A stretch of 64,000 nt of DNA from Boswellia sacra (GCA_013180625.2 SNVD02000468.1:1-64000); one strand, 5' to 3'; counted from the first letter of the stretch, positions 1 to 10,790 are shown. Made by a program: numbers and translations. The notes: generated from the letters alone by a model not told the origin.

Positions 1-736
1 CCGAAAGCTTTACAAGATTTACGGTTGGCAAACTTGATTTCTAATTTAAGGATATTAAGGAAACTAAAACAACATACATTTAGGGAATATCGAAGGGTGT
101 ACAAAGTATAAATAGGATTTTTAAAAGTGTGATGCCATTTGGTCACCACTATTAGACTAAAGAAACCCAATTTCTTATTTAACCCCATTTAAAATTAATT
201 TTTTTAAAAACACTCATTAAATTTCATAAATAACCTTATTTATTTATCTTTCAAAACATATACACCCCATCTTCTTTCTAAAATATAGATAATGTTCATG
301 CAAATTCAACAGACAAATATGTAGGGAATGAGAAAAAAAAAAAAGAAAAAGATTAATCATTAAAAGAATTCTTTTATTAACTCTAAAATCTTCTCCAGGA
401 TTAAAGTATTTTGTTTCTCTTTCTTCTTGTTTTATCTTTTCAGTCAATTTTTTTTAACTACAATTCAAATGATTGACAGGCCATGGTGTCAGAATTTTCC
501 AGACGATACAGTGAATGTGTGACAGGGAATTAGATTAAAAGATTGACATTTTCAAGATGACAAAGCGAATATGGGTACTGTTAGCGTACAATAATATGCC
601 TGAACTCAAATTTTTTTTTTTTTAAACTATATTCATCTCAACCCAAACGTATAGAGGCAACTTGGCAGAACATAGTGTAAACTTAATCCAAAGTGTTTTC
701 AATGGATATAGAGCAGATGACTTCAAAGAGAGGACA
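1..736. other. AT-rich non-coding flank
   Basis: I see no gene here. Positions about 127-205 resemble positions about 2,715-2,800 of the last 4 kb (62,715-62,800): both read roughly gatgcYattt..tcacc..actatta.actaaagaaacc and continue as related AT-rich sequence. This suggests two members of one dispersed repeat family, of unknown type. Confidence 0.5.
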
Positions 737-746
737 AAAACTTTGG

Positions 747-1077
747 GGTCATACTACGGTGCACCGGTTGTACCGTTGTGTCACTTTTTAAAATTTTTGT
801 AAATTTAATATAAAAGTTGTAAATCTTTGTATAAAAATTGTAAATGTAAAAAAAAAGTTGTAAATGAATAATTTTTCACATTTACGACTTTTATACAATA
901 ATTTATAATTTTTACACTAATTTACAAAAAATTGAAAATGGTTATACAATTTTTTATTTACAACTTTTTTTTTTCACATTTACGATTTTTATACAAGAAT
1001 TTACAACTTTTACATAAAATTTACAAAAATTTTGAAAAGTGGTGCACCGGTACAACCAATGCACCGTAGCTAAAGCC
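747..1077. mobile_element. Palindromic Mutator-type MITE with 10-bp target duplication
   Basis: This roughly 330-bp element is almost entirely one inverted repeat. Its left end reads GGTCATACTACGGTGCACC and the reverse complement of its right end reads GGCTTTAGCTACGGTGCA. Both arms continue as related AT-rich sequence built on repeated TTGTAAAT/ATTTACAA motifs. It is flanked by the identical 10-mer AAAACTTTGG at 737-746 and 1078-1087. A 9-10-bp target duplication is characteristic of Mutator-like elements. It has no coding capacity, so it is a deletion derivative or MITE that can fold into a long hairpin. Confidence 0.85.
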
Positions 1078-1087
1078 AAAACTTTGG

Positions 1088-1453
1088 AGCTCTTCAAAAT
1101 ATCGGTTGTTGCAGGCCGATCTTTTCATAATTTCAATTAATTAACTACTGGACCACCTGCAATTTCTGAATGTTTGATGGAACGAGACTGCTTTATGATC
1201 ATCGACTTATCAGGCAGGAATGCCTACGTTCAGATAAATACCTATCTGGAGCCAATTAGCTTGTAAGTTTTCCAATTAATACATTAATCTTCATATAACA
1301 TAGCTTGTAATTTTTTTATTAAATAAAAACTGCTATCTCACCATTTTTTTCTTAAGATTAGAGTTTCATGTGTGGGGTATAAAAAATTAGTTATGATATA
1401 AGAATAAATCAGAAATTGTAAAAAATAAAAAATAAAAAATGGGATGTTTTTAA
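1088..1453. other. Non-coding stretch with a possible exon remnant
   Basis: From about 1143 to 1262 one plus-strand frame stays open for about 40 codons, with unusually coding-like composition for this window (GPPAISECLMERDCF, then MIIDLSGRNAYVQINTYLEP). It runs into GTAAGT at 1262-1267, a consensus splice donor. No family is recognised and no partner exon is visible, because the region downstream is replaced by transposons. A host gene fragment is possible but weakly supported. Confidence 0.2.
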
Positions 1454-1536
1454 AGAGTTGTCCCATTCAGCCCCCATTTTTTACCTCTTCAGCCTCCACT
1501 TCTAAACATACTAATGAAAAATTTTAAACCCCTATA

Positions 1537-2336
1537 TGTTAGGACAATGTCACGCGGTCTGTCATATGTCCTAATCAATTTATGTGGCATTGATGTGTTA
1601 GTATTTTGAGAGAAAACAGATCTTGAAATATTTTACTTTATTACTTTCTTGTTTGGATCTGATATAGTCATAAGTTACTTAACTGGATAATATCTCCAAG
1701 ATTTGGATTTACATTAGGAAGATTTTATTTTATCTCACTTTAAGAAAGGATATATATTGTGTTTATTTACTCAATATCCTAATGTAATTTAGCTTCCCTA
1801 TATTTCTATGATTTACGAGATAATATACAATATGGAAAGATCTTGAAGAATCCTTGTTCGATAAGGAAAGTTTGCTGGACATGTATAACTAGAAGTCTTC
1901 AATTTATGTCCAATTACATTTTTGTGTGCAAGCTGTTCTCATTAATCTTGAGTAGTGATAAGATTTTATACTTATCATAGTGTGATAATCAATAGGGACT
2001 GATTATCTCGTTGGGCAATTTGAGAGGGACTCAATTATGGAGTGTGCAGCAAGTTAGGAAGTTGGTTTATGGTGGATGGAGTTCTTGGTGATTAGAACGT
2101 AGGTTTATATATGATAGGTGAATGTGAGTGAATGGGCAATTCATCAACTATAAAGTCCAAGTCTTTGTAAGCATAAACAGCATAGTGAATTATTGCTTGG
2201 CTACCCGTGGATATAGGCTTGTCTATGCTAAACCTCGTAATATTCATTTGTTCAATTGTTAATTACATAGATTTCATTTTAGTTAACTTCTTTAGTTTTG
2301 TTTGATGTAACAAGATCTGTAACTTCAAAACTTACA
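1537..2336 (+). repeat. 5' LTR of the SIRE copia element
   Basis: It begins TGTTAGGACAATG and ends ...CAAAACTTACA. The whole 800 bp aligns by eye with 28723-29491, with many substitutions and several small indels. It is immediately followed by the primer-binding site. Confidence 0.9.
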
Positions 2337-2337
2337 A

Positions 2338-2355
2338 TTGGTATTAGATCAGAGC
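2338..2355 (+). other. Primer-binding site (initiator Met tRNA type)
   Basis: The sequence TTGGTATTAGATCAGAGC starts two bases after the LTR end. It is the usual TTGGTATCAGAGC primer site for initiator methionine tRNA with a short internal insertion, which would probably impair priming. Confidence 0.75.
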
Positions 2356-2395
2356 ACTAACACACTTGTGTAGATCCTATCATTGTTCTTAGGCT

Positions 2396-3298
2396 ATGGA
2401 TTTTCATAAGCACTAAGGGTCAATCAATCATTCACCTCTTATCGATGAAAGCAATTATGGGTACTAGAAGGTTAAGATGATGTTCTTCCTTAAAGCAATT
2501 GATGAGAGGGTATGGAAAACAGTTGTTTATGGTTGGAGTCCACCTACTCAAGTTAATCAAGAAGGTGTCAAACTTATGAAAGAAGAATCAGCTTAGAATC
2601 AGCAAGACTACGATTCAACACAGTGGAATTCTAAGGCTATTCATTCTCTTTTCAATGCAGTCAATCCAAAGGTATTTAGTGTTATCTCTTCCTGCACTTC
2701 AGCCAAAGATGCATGGGAAAGACTCCAAAATAAGTATGAAGGGCCTACATCATTTAGGAGAAAAAAATTTTGATGCTTGCCCCATAATTCGACAAAATCA
2801 AAATGCAAGAAGATGAGACAGCTTTGGAATTCTATGCTATATTGTGTGAGATTACAAATGTTGCACCCTTGTCGGGAAAAACATATAATGAGTCTGATGT
2901 TGTTTTGATACTCAAAATATTCATGAATTGAAATTTCATGAGCTATTGTGATCATTGCAGCCGTATGAAATAACTTTCATGCCATAAATCAATAAGAAAA
3001 AGTCCATTGCATTAGCAACCTCATCTTCAAAGATAGAAAAAAATGATGAAAATGCAGAAAGTTCAGATGATCAAAATGTTGCTTTAATGGTGAGAAACTT
3101 TAAAAAATTTCTCAAGAAGAATTACAAAAAGAAGAATCAGTTAAAGACTAGAAAGTGGAGAAAAATATAGCTGATTTTAGGAAGTTTAACAAAGAACCAG
3201 AAAAGAAACCGCAAGTGCAATGCTTTAAATGTTCAAGATTAATCAGACATATCAAGTCTGAATGTACGAATTTAAAGAAGAAAGGCAAGGGCTTGAAT
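2396..3298 (+). pseudogene. Copia gag, N-terminal part, decayed
   Basis: The first ATG after the primer site is followed by a recognisable SIRE-like gag frame containing ERVWKTVVYGW, AVNPKVFSVISSCTSAKDAW and NKYEGPTS. These belong to the capsid-type domain (UBN2/retrotransposon gag family). In-frame stops occur early (sixth codon onwards) and frameshifts follow, so no protein of this length can be made. A first zinc knuckle at 3221-3265 reads CFKCSRLIRHIKSEC and is one residue longer than the CX2CX4HX4C consensus. The frame is cut off by the minus-strand element that starts at 3304. Confidence 0.8.
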
Positions 3299-3303
3299 GT
3301 TAC

Positions 3304-3752
3304 TAACATAGTGGAGGTAGAATAAACACCGAATACGCTTCGATGGGGTAGCTTGAGACCACGAATGACGCTCGAATCTACGAAAGTTACCCTCAAATCC
3401 ACGAGAGCTTTCCAAATCCAAGGAAGAGAAGTCAAATCCACGACAAAATATTTCTCAAGGAAATATGAAATTTTATTAATCAAATTCTCCTCTAAAATAA
3501 ATTAATGACAATTCTATTTATAGCTAAGCAAACTTAAGTCTTAAGAAATTGATATCCTAAAATATTTAAATTCCTATTATAACTAGAAAGCAAATAATAA
3601 TTGACAAAAATACTTAAAAATCCTATTTAAACTAAGAAACAAATAAAAAAGTATTGTATCCTAAAATACTTAAAATCCTATTTTAACTAAGAAACAAATA
3701 AATAAATAAAACTAAATAGGAAGGCTATTTCGAAGGAGATTGTGTTACATCA
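3304..3752 (-). repeat. 3' LTR (minus-strand sense) of the small element
   Basis: This 449-bp copy is readily aligned with 5058-5488 (431 bp). It contains repeated units of the type ATCCTAAAATACTTAAAATCC. It lies next to the polypurine tract of the minus-strand element. Confidence 0.85.
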
Positions 3753-3758
3753 GACCCC

Positions 3759-3944
3759 TCATCTCAAAAAAGAAAAAAACTCATCCTTGAGTTTATCTAG
3801 AGGATAATACTTGAAGTAGATTAGTAAGCCATCTAGTAGGTCAAACATGTATTCTTGGTCAACAAGTTTCTTCAAAATGTGGAAATAATATGATTGATGA
3901 GCAGTTGAAAATACAATGTTGTCTTGATCTTGCTTCATCTCCAT
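3759..3944 (-). CDS. Short ORF next to the polypurine tract of the small element
   Basis: This 61-codon ATG-started frame (MEMKQDQDNIVFSTAHQSYY...) ends just inside the LTR-proximal purine tract. The minus-strand sequence between it and the ORF at 4136 is also coding-like and acidic (for example EAMKIVQEVEHEVKPL), so both may be pieces of one former ORF broken by stops or frameshifts. I recognise no enzyme domain. It is probably a relic of the element's single structural protein. Confidence 0.4.
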   Translation of the reverse strand: MEMKQDQDNIVFSTAHQSYYFHILKKLVDQEYMFDLLDGLLIYFKYYPLDKLKDEFFSFLR

Positions 3945-4135
3945 ATCAACTTAACATATTCTTCCTCAACAAGATTTGCATCTTGAACAAGTGGCTTGAC
4001 TTCATGTTCAACTTCTTGAACAATTTTCATAGCTTCATTAGTATCTTTAGCAACCTCGATTGATTCAACTAAATTACTTGCTTCACTAAGGGCTTGGAGA
4101 GCTAGTAACTCAAAATCTACTTCTTCAACAAGTTC

Positions 4136-4396
4136 TTAAGTTGAAGGAGATTCTTTGAAAACTTCAAAATACAAATGTGAGACATCATGGTTGCTATTAA
4201 GATGTTTCAAAATGTTTTTCTCAATTAGAAGAGACATTTTTCCATAGTAATCATTGAATATTGTTATCAAATTAATCTTAAAATCTTGACAAACTTGTTG
4301 TATCTTTTCTTGTACTTCTTCAATCACTGTATTAATAGTCATATAACTCTCCTTTATTAGTTGCCTTAGGTATCTTGGATAACCAAGCGAAGCCAT
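4136..4396 (-). CDS. Retroelement structural-type ORF, unknown family
   Basis: The ATG at 4396 (minus strand) opens an 86-codon frame starting MASLGYPRYLRQLIKESYM. It is helical and charged, with no zinc knuckle, protease or polymerase motif. The frame is open for 18 codons upstream of this ATG, so the original start may lie further upstream. It is the longest frame in the interior of the small LTR element and could be gag-like. I assign no function. Confidence 0.4.
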   Translation of the reverse strand: MASLGYPRYLRQLIKESYMTINTVIEEVQEKIQQVCQDFKINLITIFNDYYGKMSLLIEKNILKHLNSNHDVSHLYFEVFKESPST

Positions 4397-5041
4397 TTTC
4401 TTTATCAAACACACAAACTTGCATAAAGGGCTACTATCTAAAATTTTCAAGATATTAGGACTTCAAGGTAATTTTTAGAAAGTAAGCTATCATAATTCAA
4501 ATATGAGGGACTCGAATGTAATTTTGGATGAAATCAATCAATTCAATAGTGACTTTCCCTTGATGAAAATGCACCAATCATTCTTGGGTTTTGCAGATCG
4601 GGTTACTATAAGTTGAAATAAAGGGGTGGTTTACACTTGCCTGAATCCAGTGAAGATGCTAGAAAGGTGGCGGCTTTAGGCTTTTTGATGATGGTTACCG
4701 GCGGCTTTGATGGTGGCGATGGACCTCGGGAAAGAAAGAACAGTGATCAAACAAACGTTCTGTGATGGAAGAAGACTGGTGATTGTAGCTGAACGGCAAA
4801 TGGTGAACGGTGAATGGTGGTAGTGACACAAAAGCTTGTTGTAACTTTTTTTAATTTTTTATCTCTTTTTTTTATTTTTTAGATTTTTTCTGGGATTTTT
4901 TTGGGAAAAATAACAGTGCTGCTTGAAGGTTGTGGAATAGATAGGCAGATTTTTAAAAAAAAAAAGAATAGAAAAGTGTTTGACGGAGGTTTAAGGTTTG
5001 TGTTTAAGATAATAGATACTGTGACCAAGAGGCACAAAGCA

Positions 5042-5056
5042 TGGCTCTGATACCAA
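5042..5056 (-). other. Primer-binding site of the small minus-strand element
   Basis: On the minus strand it reads TTGGTATCAGAGCCA, directly after the LTR end. This is the standard initiator Met tRNA primer site of plant copia-like and many gypsy elements. Confidence 0.85.
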
Positions 5057-5057
5057 C

Positions 5058-5488
5058 TAAAACATCGGAAGTAGGATAAACACCGAATACACTTCGATGG
5101 GGTGGCTCAAATCCACGAACGACGCTCGAATCCATGAATGTTAATCTCAAATCCACAGGATAGAAATCGAATCCACAATAAAATATTTCTCAAGGAAATA
5201 TGAAATTTTATTAATCAATATATTCTCCAAAATAAATTGATGACAATCCTATTTATAGCTAAGCAAACTTAAGCCTAAAGAAAATGATATCCTAAAATAT
5301 TTAAAATCCTATTATAACCAGAAAGCAAATAATAATTGACCAAAATACTTAAAATCCTATTTAAACTAGGAAACAAATTAAAAAAATTATTGAATCCTAA
5401 AATACATAAAATCCTATTTTAACTAAGAAACAAATAAGTAAATAAAACTAAATAGGAAGGCTATTTCTAAGGAGATTGTGCTACATCA
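5058..5488 (-). repeat. 5' LTR (minus-strand sense) of the small element
   Basis: A 431-bp direct repeat of 3304-3752. It borders the primer site at 5042-5056 and ends in TACATCA, the reverse complement of the TG-starting LTR end, just before the GCTAC flank. Confidence 0.85.
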
Positions 5489-5493
5489 GCTAC

Positions 5494-6301
5494 CTAGAGT
5501 GACAATGATACTGAAAACAATGAAATTACATTAGCATCAAATAAAGGGAAAGGAGTCATGATAAAGACAATAGAATCAATTATAACTGAGGTAACTAACG
5601 ATATTAATACTTAATCTATTTTTGGTTAGACTTATCATGAAAAGTCACAGAAAGCCTACAACGATCTTCATCATGACTGGGAAATAGAAATTCAAAAGAA
5701 CAAAGAAAATGAGAAGAGAATACTGGAGTTGATTAAAGAGATTGAGATTGTCACATGTGAGAAAATGTTTTTGGAAAAAAAAATGTTGCTGAACTTGATA
5801 GCACCATTGAGAAATTGAAATTGTATTTGGCTAGGAAAAATGAGTTCATAAATGAGCGTAGAGCTTTTATTCAGTATCTATCAAAAGAAGCCAAGAAGCT
5901 AGATGAAATTCTGATCTAAGGTAGAAACAACAACATCAAGTATGGTTTAGGATTTGAAGCTCATAATCAAGCACCCACTTCAAAAACTACTTTTGTTAAA
6001 GCTTCTGGATCAATCAGATTGCAAAAATTAGATTCTTTAAAGTCAGAACCATCAAAGTCTGACATCTCAAACAATTCGAGCAAAGAAACACAAAAGTTAG
6101 GTAAGTACTCTAAGTTTAGATAAAAACTCTTCTTTCAAAAATACTAAGAATTCATTTCATAGTGCATCATCACATTCTATGAAATCTACAATGTCTGTGA
6201 CCGAAAAATTTATGCCAACATGCTACTTTTGTGGTGTTAAGGGACATATTGGGCCTAGATGTCATAAACTGAGCATTCTATTATACCAAAATGAACAATA
6301 G
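5494..6301 (+). pseudogene. Copia gag, C-terminal part with second zinc knuckle
   Basis: The frame resumes after the small element with SDNDTENNEITLASNKGKG. A charged, coiled-coil-like stretch follows (HDWEIEIQKNKENEKRILEL) and then a zinc knuckle near 6220-6262, CYFCGVKGHIGPRC, which fits CX2CX4HX4C exactly. Several stops and frameshifts interrupt it. This long tail with a late zinc knuckle is typical of SIRE-lineage gag. A solo LTR cuts it at 6302. Confidence 0.75.
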
Positions 6302-7859
6302 TGATGAACACTTAAATATTTATGTTTAATAAGAGTGTAATTCATCAGATTACACTAATAGTGTCATTAATTCCTTGACTTAAATATATTTGTAGTTTTT
6401 GCATCTTTTGAATTAATTTCATCTTAATTTTAGTTTTTGATACAGGTTTGGTAAAATGGGCATAACTTTCTATTTATAGCTCAGAATGATGCAAATCTTG
6501 ATTTGATAGAAAGCAGATTAAATTGTCTACAAAATTATACTACACAAGCATCATGAAATTCAGGTGTCTAATGGATCAAAAATGGGCTTGAAATGAACCC
6601 ATCTGCAGTTTCAGCCTAGCCTAACCATGTCTCCATATTTTGATCGTATATCTTGAAATATGAATCTAAATCATATTATTCAAGATGTTCTAGAAAGCTG
6701 AGATAAATGTCTACAATTTCATGAAGAAGTGTGATCAAAATTCTAAATATTTCAATGCCGAAATAGGTGATCAAAGTCAATGCATATGATGATCCAATTT
6801 GTCAACAAGATATTTTATAAATGTCCTTTTGTATTTTAACAAGTTTGCCCTTATATGTATCTATAAATAAAGGTGAGTTGTGACCCACTAAGGCATCTCA
6901 ACTCCTGACTGGGATCTTTTAATATTGTGTTTTCTTTCTTGTGTTTTATTCTATTAATATTATTAATAACTCATTTTCTTCTTGTAATTTATTTTCTTTC
7001 TTGTGTAATGTTCCACTAAATTCTTTCTTGCTAAGGTGAAACAGTGAAACCCTTGATATGAGAATAAGGATTTTCTATCCCTTTGATGTGTGCTTAATAA
7101 TCATAATCTTATGTTATTTATTTTATATGTTTTATATTTATTTCTTAATAAATCTTGACACAACTCGTAAAGTGGAGGTCTTGATCCATTGTAGACGATC
7201 CTTAGCGCATCAAATGCTTGGATCCTTTCTAGACGTCGTATGGTTCTTCCCTACCGACACAATTCTAGTTAAGAACCTAGATTTGTTATAAACATATGGT
7301 AATTGGCGCATTAGATACTTGAACCCATTTACAAGAAGTGGTATAAATATTGGTAATGAAACAAATATAATTCATATAACTAAAATGGGCTTAAATGACA
7401 TACCTTCCGATTGGAACCTTTTTAATATGTAGATTCCAATTGAGTTATAATTGGGTTATTTATCCTTATTTGATATATCAAGGGTGGATCCCCTAACCTT
7501 AGCTTTCATTATTATTGTATTAATTCTTCTTACTTGTATATTTTAATTATCATCGTTTGTTGCTTATGAAATTGTTCTTTCATTTACTATGGTAGGTTTT
7601 ACCACCTATTTTTATTGATGGTTTTACCACCTTTTATTTTTGTTTTCTATTTGAATCATTGATTGTACCGCCTACCATCTTTACTTTTATTTGTTAATAT
7701 TATCTTGTCAATTATTTGAATTATTCATATCATATTTGTTCATCCTTTAGTTTGTACTGCTAAATCTTCTTCCCTACAGATCTACCTTAGTCTTACCAGA
7801 TTTATTAATTTGACACTCCATACTTGGGAGATAATCTTTTTTTTTTATGTGTCAAACAG
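6302..7859 (+). repeat. Solo gypsy-type LTR inserted in copia gag/protease
   Basis: This roughly 1.56-kb block starts TGATGAACAC and ends ...GTCAAACAG, in the style of the Athila LTR at 8602 (TGATAAACGC...GTAAACA). It shares the phrase 'aggtttggtaaaatgggcataac' with that LTR (aggtttaataaaatggacacaac). A TATA-like CTATAAATA lies at 6861-6869. No internal domain or second LTR accompanies it, so it is a solo LTR. The flanks AATAG (6297-6301) and CATAG (7860-7864) match at four of five bases. The exact right end is uncertain by one or two bases. Short open frames inside, such as 7058-7291, are not genes. Confidence 0.65.
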
Positions 7860-7864
7860 CATAG

Positions 7865-8601
7865 GCAGTCACATGACACACAACATAAGTAATCATATAA
7901 AGCACAACAGAACTGGGTTAAAAAGAACATAGATAAATTAAAGTTGCTTTAATTACTTTGATAGTGGTTGTTCGAGATATTTGGTAGGTAATTAAGAGCT
8001 ATTGAAAAATTTCAAATCATGCAGCCAAGATTCAAGCACATTTGGAAATAGTGCTAAAAGCAAAAAGGCATGGGTAAAGGTACATTGTGTGTTGCTGGTT
8101 TGCCTGAGCTTACTGATGTTCTTCATGTTAAAGGTCTTAAAACTAATTTACTCAGTTTTGGTCATATTTGTGGTGATAAATATATTGTTGAGTTTAATAA
8201 GAATAAATGCATGGTTCGTGATTCCAACAAGAATTGCATTCTTTAAAGTACTAAGTCTAATGACAATTGTTATTTGTTGACTAAACTGAGTGCATTACAT
8301 GCTAGGACTTCTAAGATTGGATTAGGCCATCAAAAATTTGGTCACATAAATTATAAGGACTTAGTTAAATTAACTAAGGCTAGTGCAGTAAGAGGAGTGT
8401 CTAAGTTTGAGCATAAACCTAACATTATGTGTGGCCTTTGCCAAAAAGGGAAGCAGATTAAGAGTTCACATGGTTCTAATTCTTTTCTTGGTACTTCAAA
8501 GATTTTTGAACTGTTACATATGGATCTCATGGGTTCAATACAAGTTCAAAGCATTGTAGGGAAAAGGTATTTTTTTTTGGTAGATGACTATTCACGGTAT
8601 A
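7865..8601 (+). pseudogene. Copia protease tail, GAG-pre-integrase and integrase N-terminal part
   Basis: The readable frame contains GLPELTDVLHVKGLKTNLLS and FNKNKCMVRDSNKNC. The GAG-pre-integrase segment follows, with GHQKFGHINYKDL (paired His) and CGLCQKGKQ (paired Cys), giving the HHCC zinc site. The integrase core then starts with HMDLMGSI, containing the first catalytic Asp, and DDYSRY. The 113-codon stretch 8274-8615 is open, but stops occur before it. The core is cut right after DDYSRY by the Athila element and resumes at 20,202. Confidence 0.85.
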
Positions 8602-10012
8602 TGATAAACGCATGAAAGTACACTCTTAAGCATAAATAATTAATGCTAATTGGACAGTATTATAAAGCTTTTATGATATTTTAGCATAATTATTTTGCTT
8701 ATGTCTCTTTTACATTTGTTTCATTTCTTTTGCATTTTCTTTAGTCTTTATCTTGAAATAAAGTATTGTCCTTAAATTGTGATTAATGGAAATCATTTTT
8801 TCAGGTTTAATAAAATGGACACAACTCTCAATCTATAGATCAAAATGGAGAGATTATTGACCCTGGAGCAACATGTCTCAATTTTACACAAAGTTGAAGA
8901 ACAATCAAAAGCCCAAATCCAACATTTGATGGGCCGAAATTGAGACACAACAAAACCAAATTGTAGTTGTTTCTCAGCCCGACTCATGTCCGGTATTTGG
9001 GCCATATCTCAGAGAATACTTGTCCAAATTACATGAATCTAGTGGTCCTGGAAAGCTGAGACAAAATTCTACAACTTTCATGTTTTTCACAAAGCCCAAT
9101 TTGGTCCATTTGGTGGTCAAAAATCAGCTGCAAGTTGGTGGCCGACATTGTGGAAAAATTGGTGGAGGTTTGATGTAATAGTTCCATTTCACCACATATT
9201 TAAGGACAACTTGAGGAATTGAATGGGAGGGAGAAAAATCATTTGAGTTCACATTTTATCATTGTATATTACAATTCTCTCTTGTATTTTCTCTTTAGAA
9301 ATGATAAGAATGAATTGTAAGTTAGGCTAGAACTCTTGGTAAGGCTAGAGATGAACTTGTATGTGTAGTTTATCTATTTCTCCACTTTCATTCTACCTCA
9401 AGGGCTATAAAGATTGTATGTTTGTTTATGTGTTAAACTCTTTCTCATCTTGTGATTTCTTTTTAATCCAGAAATTATAATTATCAATTTCATATAAATT
9501 CAGTCATGTTTTCTTTATGTGATTCATGTTGAATTATAATTGTTACTGGTAGTTTCGTTTTATGAGTTAGTCCTTTACTACAATATTGTCATGTGATATA
9601 TTGTCGCTCTTGGATAACTTGTAAGGATGAATGTTGTTGGTAAATATTGCTTGTAAAGAGTTTATGCATATCAAATACATGTGTTTATCATTTATGCTAT
9701 ACTATACATATTTTCCGATTGATTGTTTGGGATGTGAAACTTTCAATTGAGTTATACTTATTAAATCAAAGTGGGGATTAGATTTACAAAACATATAAGT
9801 GATTCTCGATGCCTTACTTCTTAATTACCATCGATTGTTTCCAATTATTAAACATTGTATTTTTTTTAGAACTAATCACTTCAAAGTTAAATTTTATATC
9901 TTTATTATCTTTTATATTTTTATTTTACTAACCTCTTTTATCAAAGGCCTCCTTATGGATTCGACACCTCAACGTATACTACAATAACCGCGGTATATTT
10001 TGGGCGTAAACA
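8602..10012 (+). repeat. 5' LTR of the Athila element (full length)
   Basis: 1411 bp with TG...CA ends. The 3' copy is only 759 bp because it lacks the part corresponding to roughly 9102-9789 here. A weak TATA-like stretch (catatttaagg) lies near 9190. Small open frames inside are not supported as genes. Confidence 0.9.
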
Positions 10013-10017
10013 AAAAT

Positions 10018-10035
10018 TGGCACCGTCGTCGGGGA
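10018..10035 (+). other. Primer-binding site (tRNA-Asp type)
   Basis: TGGCACCGTCGTCGGGGA begins a few bases after the LTR end. It resembles the tRNA-Asp complementary primer site common in Athila elements, with a few transitions. This supports the Athila assignment independently of the polymerase. Confidence 0.75.
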
Positions 10036-10083
10036 GGTAAAATGGACGAAAGACGGTTTGTATTTTTTATTTCCCTTTTTTTT

Positions 10084-10215
10084 TGGCCTAACTTGGAATA
10101 ATTTGCCTAATTTTCCTAACTTTGACTAATTTGCCTAATTTTCCTAACTTTGACAAATTTTCCTACTAATTTTCCTAACTTTGACTAATTTGCCTAATTT
10201 TTCTAACTTTGACTA
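10084..10215 (+). repeat. Leader tandem repeat, type 1
   Basis: Short units of the form TTTGCCTAATTTTCCTAAC TTTGACTAA recur about four times with small variations in the untranslated leader just after the primer site. No coding frame is implied. Confidence 0.75.
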
Positions 10216-10224
10216 ACCTTATTC

Positions 10225-10790
10225 CTTTTACTTTTCAAAGGTCAGCTTTGCCGCCTTGCTCCTTTTACTTTTCAAAGGTCGGCTTTGCCGCCTTGCTCCT
10301 TTTACTTTTTAAAGGTCGGCTTTGCCGCCTTGTTTCTTTTACTTGTTAAAGGACGGCTTTGCCACCTTGTTTGTTTTATTATTATTATTGTTGTTATTAC
10401 TTGTTGAAGGTCGGCTTTGCCGCCTTATTTCTTTTACTTGTTAAAGGTCGGCTTTGCCACCTTGTTTCTTTTATTATTATTGTTGTTGTTATTACTTGTT
10501 AAAGGTCGGCTTTGCCACCTTATTTCTTTTACTTGTTAAAGGTCGGCTTTGCCGTCTTATTTCTTTTACTTGTTATTTGTTTTATTTTTTTTTATTCTAT
10601 ATATACTTGTCAAAGATTGGCTTTGCCACCTTGTTTGTTTTATTATTATTATTGTTATTATTATTTTACTTGTTAAAGGTCAGCTTTGCCGCCTTTACTT
10701 GCTATTTGTTTTAATTTTTTTTTATATATTCTACATACACTTGTCAAAGGTTGGCTTTGCCACCTTGTTTGTTTTATTATTATTGTTGTT
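10225..10790 (+). repeat. Leader tandem repeat, type 2: eleven stem-loop units
   Basis: A unit containing a variant of GGTCGGCTTTGCCGCC recurs eleven times, starting near 10244, 10277, 10314, 10350, 10407, 10446, 10504, 10541, 10614, 10677 and 10747. Its core CGGC-TTT-GCCG is self-complementary. Several units vary at the stem, for example TTGGCTTTGCCACC. Between cores are T-rich spacers with expanding TTA/TTG triplets, which account for the variable spacing of about 33-75 bp. The array fills the leader between primer site and gag, where packaging or translation signals of retroelements normally lie. The open frames across it are products of the repeat. Confidence 0.85.

Larger units (their letters stand above)
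3304..5488 (-). mobile_element. Small non-autonomous LTR retroelement inserted in copia gag
   Basis: Two LTRs (3304-3752 and 5058-5488) enclose a 1.3-kb interior. On the minus strand each LTR begins TGATGTARCACAATC and ends ...GATGTTTTA or a variant. A minus-strand primer site at 5042-5056 (TTGGTATCAGAGCCA) adjoins the 5058-5488 LTR, and a purine-rich tract (GAGATGAGGGGTC) adjoins the other, which fixes the orientation. The flanks are GTTAC (3299-3303) and GCTAC (5489-5493), a 5-bp duplication with one mismatch. Joining the flanks restores the copia gag reading towards the conserved TWSDND segment. No pol is present, so it is a LARD-like or TR-GAG-like parasite of an autonomous family. Confidence 0.85.

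Noticed and set aside
5042..5056. tRNA gene fragment
   Set aside because: The sequence is a retrotransposon primer-binding site next to an LTR end; no cloverleaf surrounds it. The same holds for 2338-2355, 10018-10035 and 39267-39279.
7058..7291. 77-codon plus-strand frame
   Set aside because: It lies inside the solo LTR and has no recognisable domain.
10225..10790. CRISPR-like appearance of regularly repeated GGTCGGCTTTGCCGCC units
   Set aside because: The spacing varies from about 33 to 75 bp, the spacers are low-complexity T-rich triplets, and the array lies in a retrotransposon leader of a plant genome.
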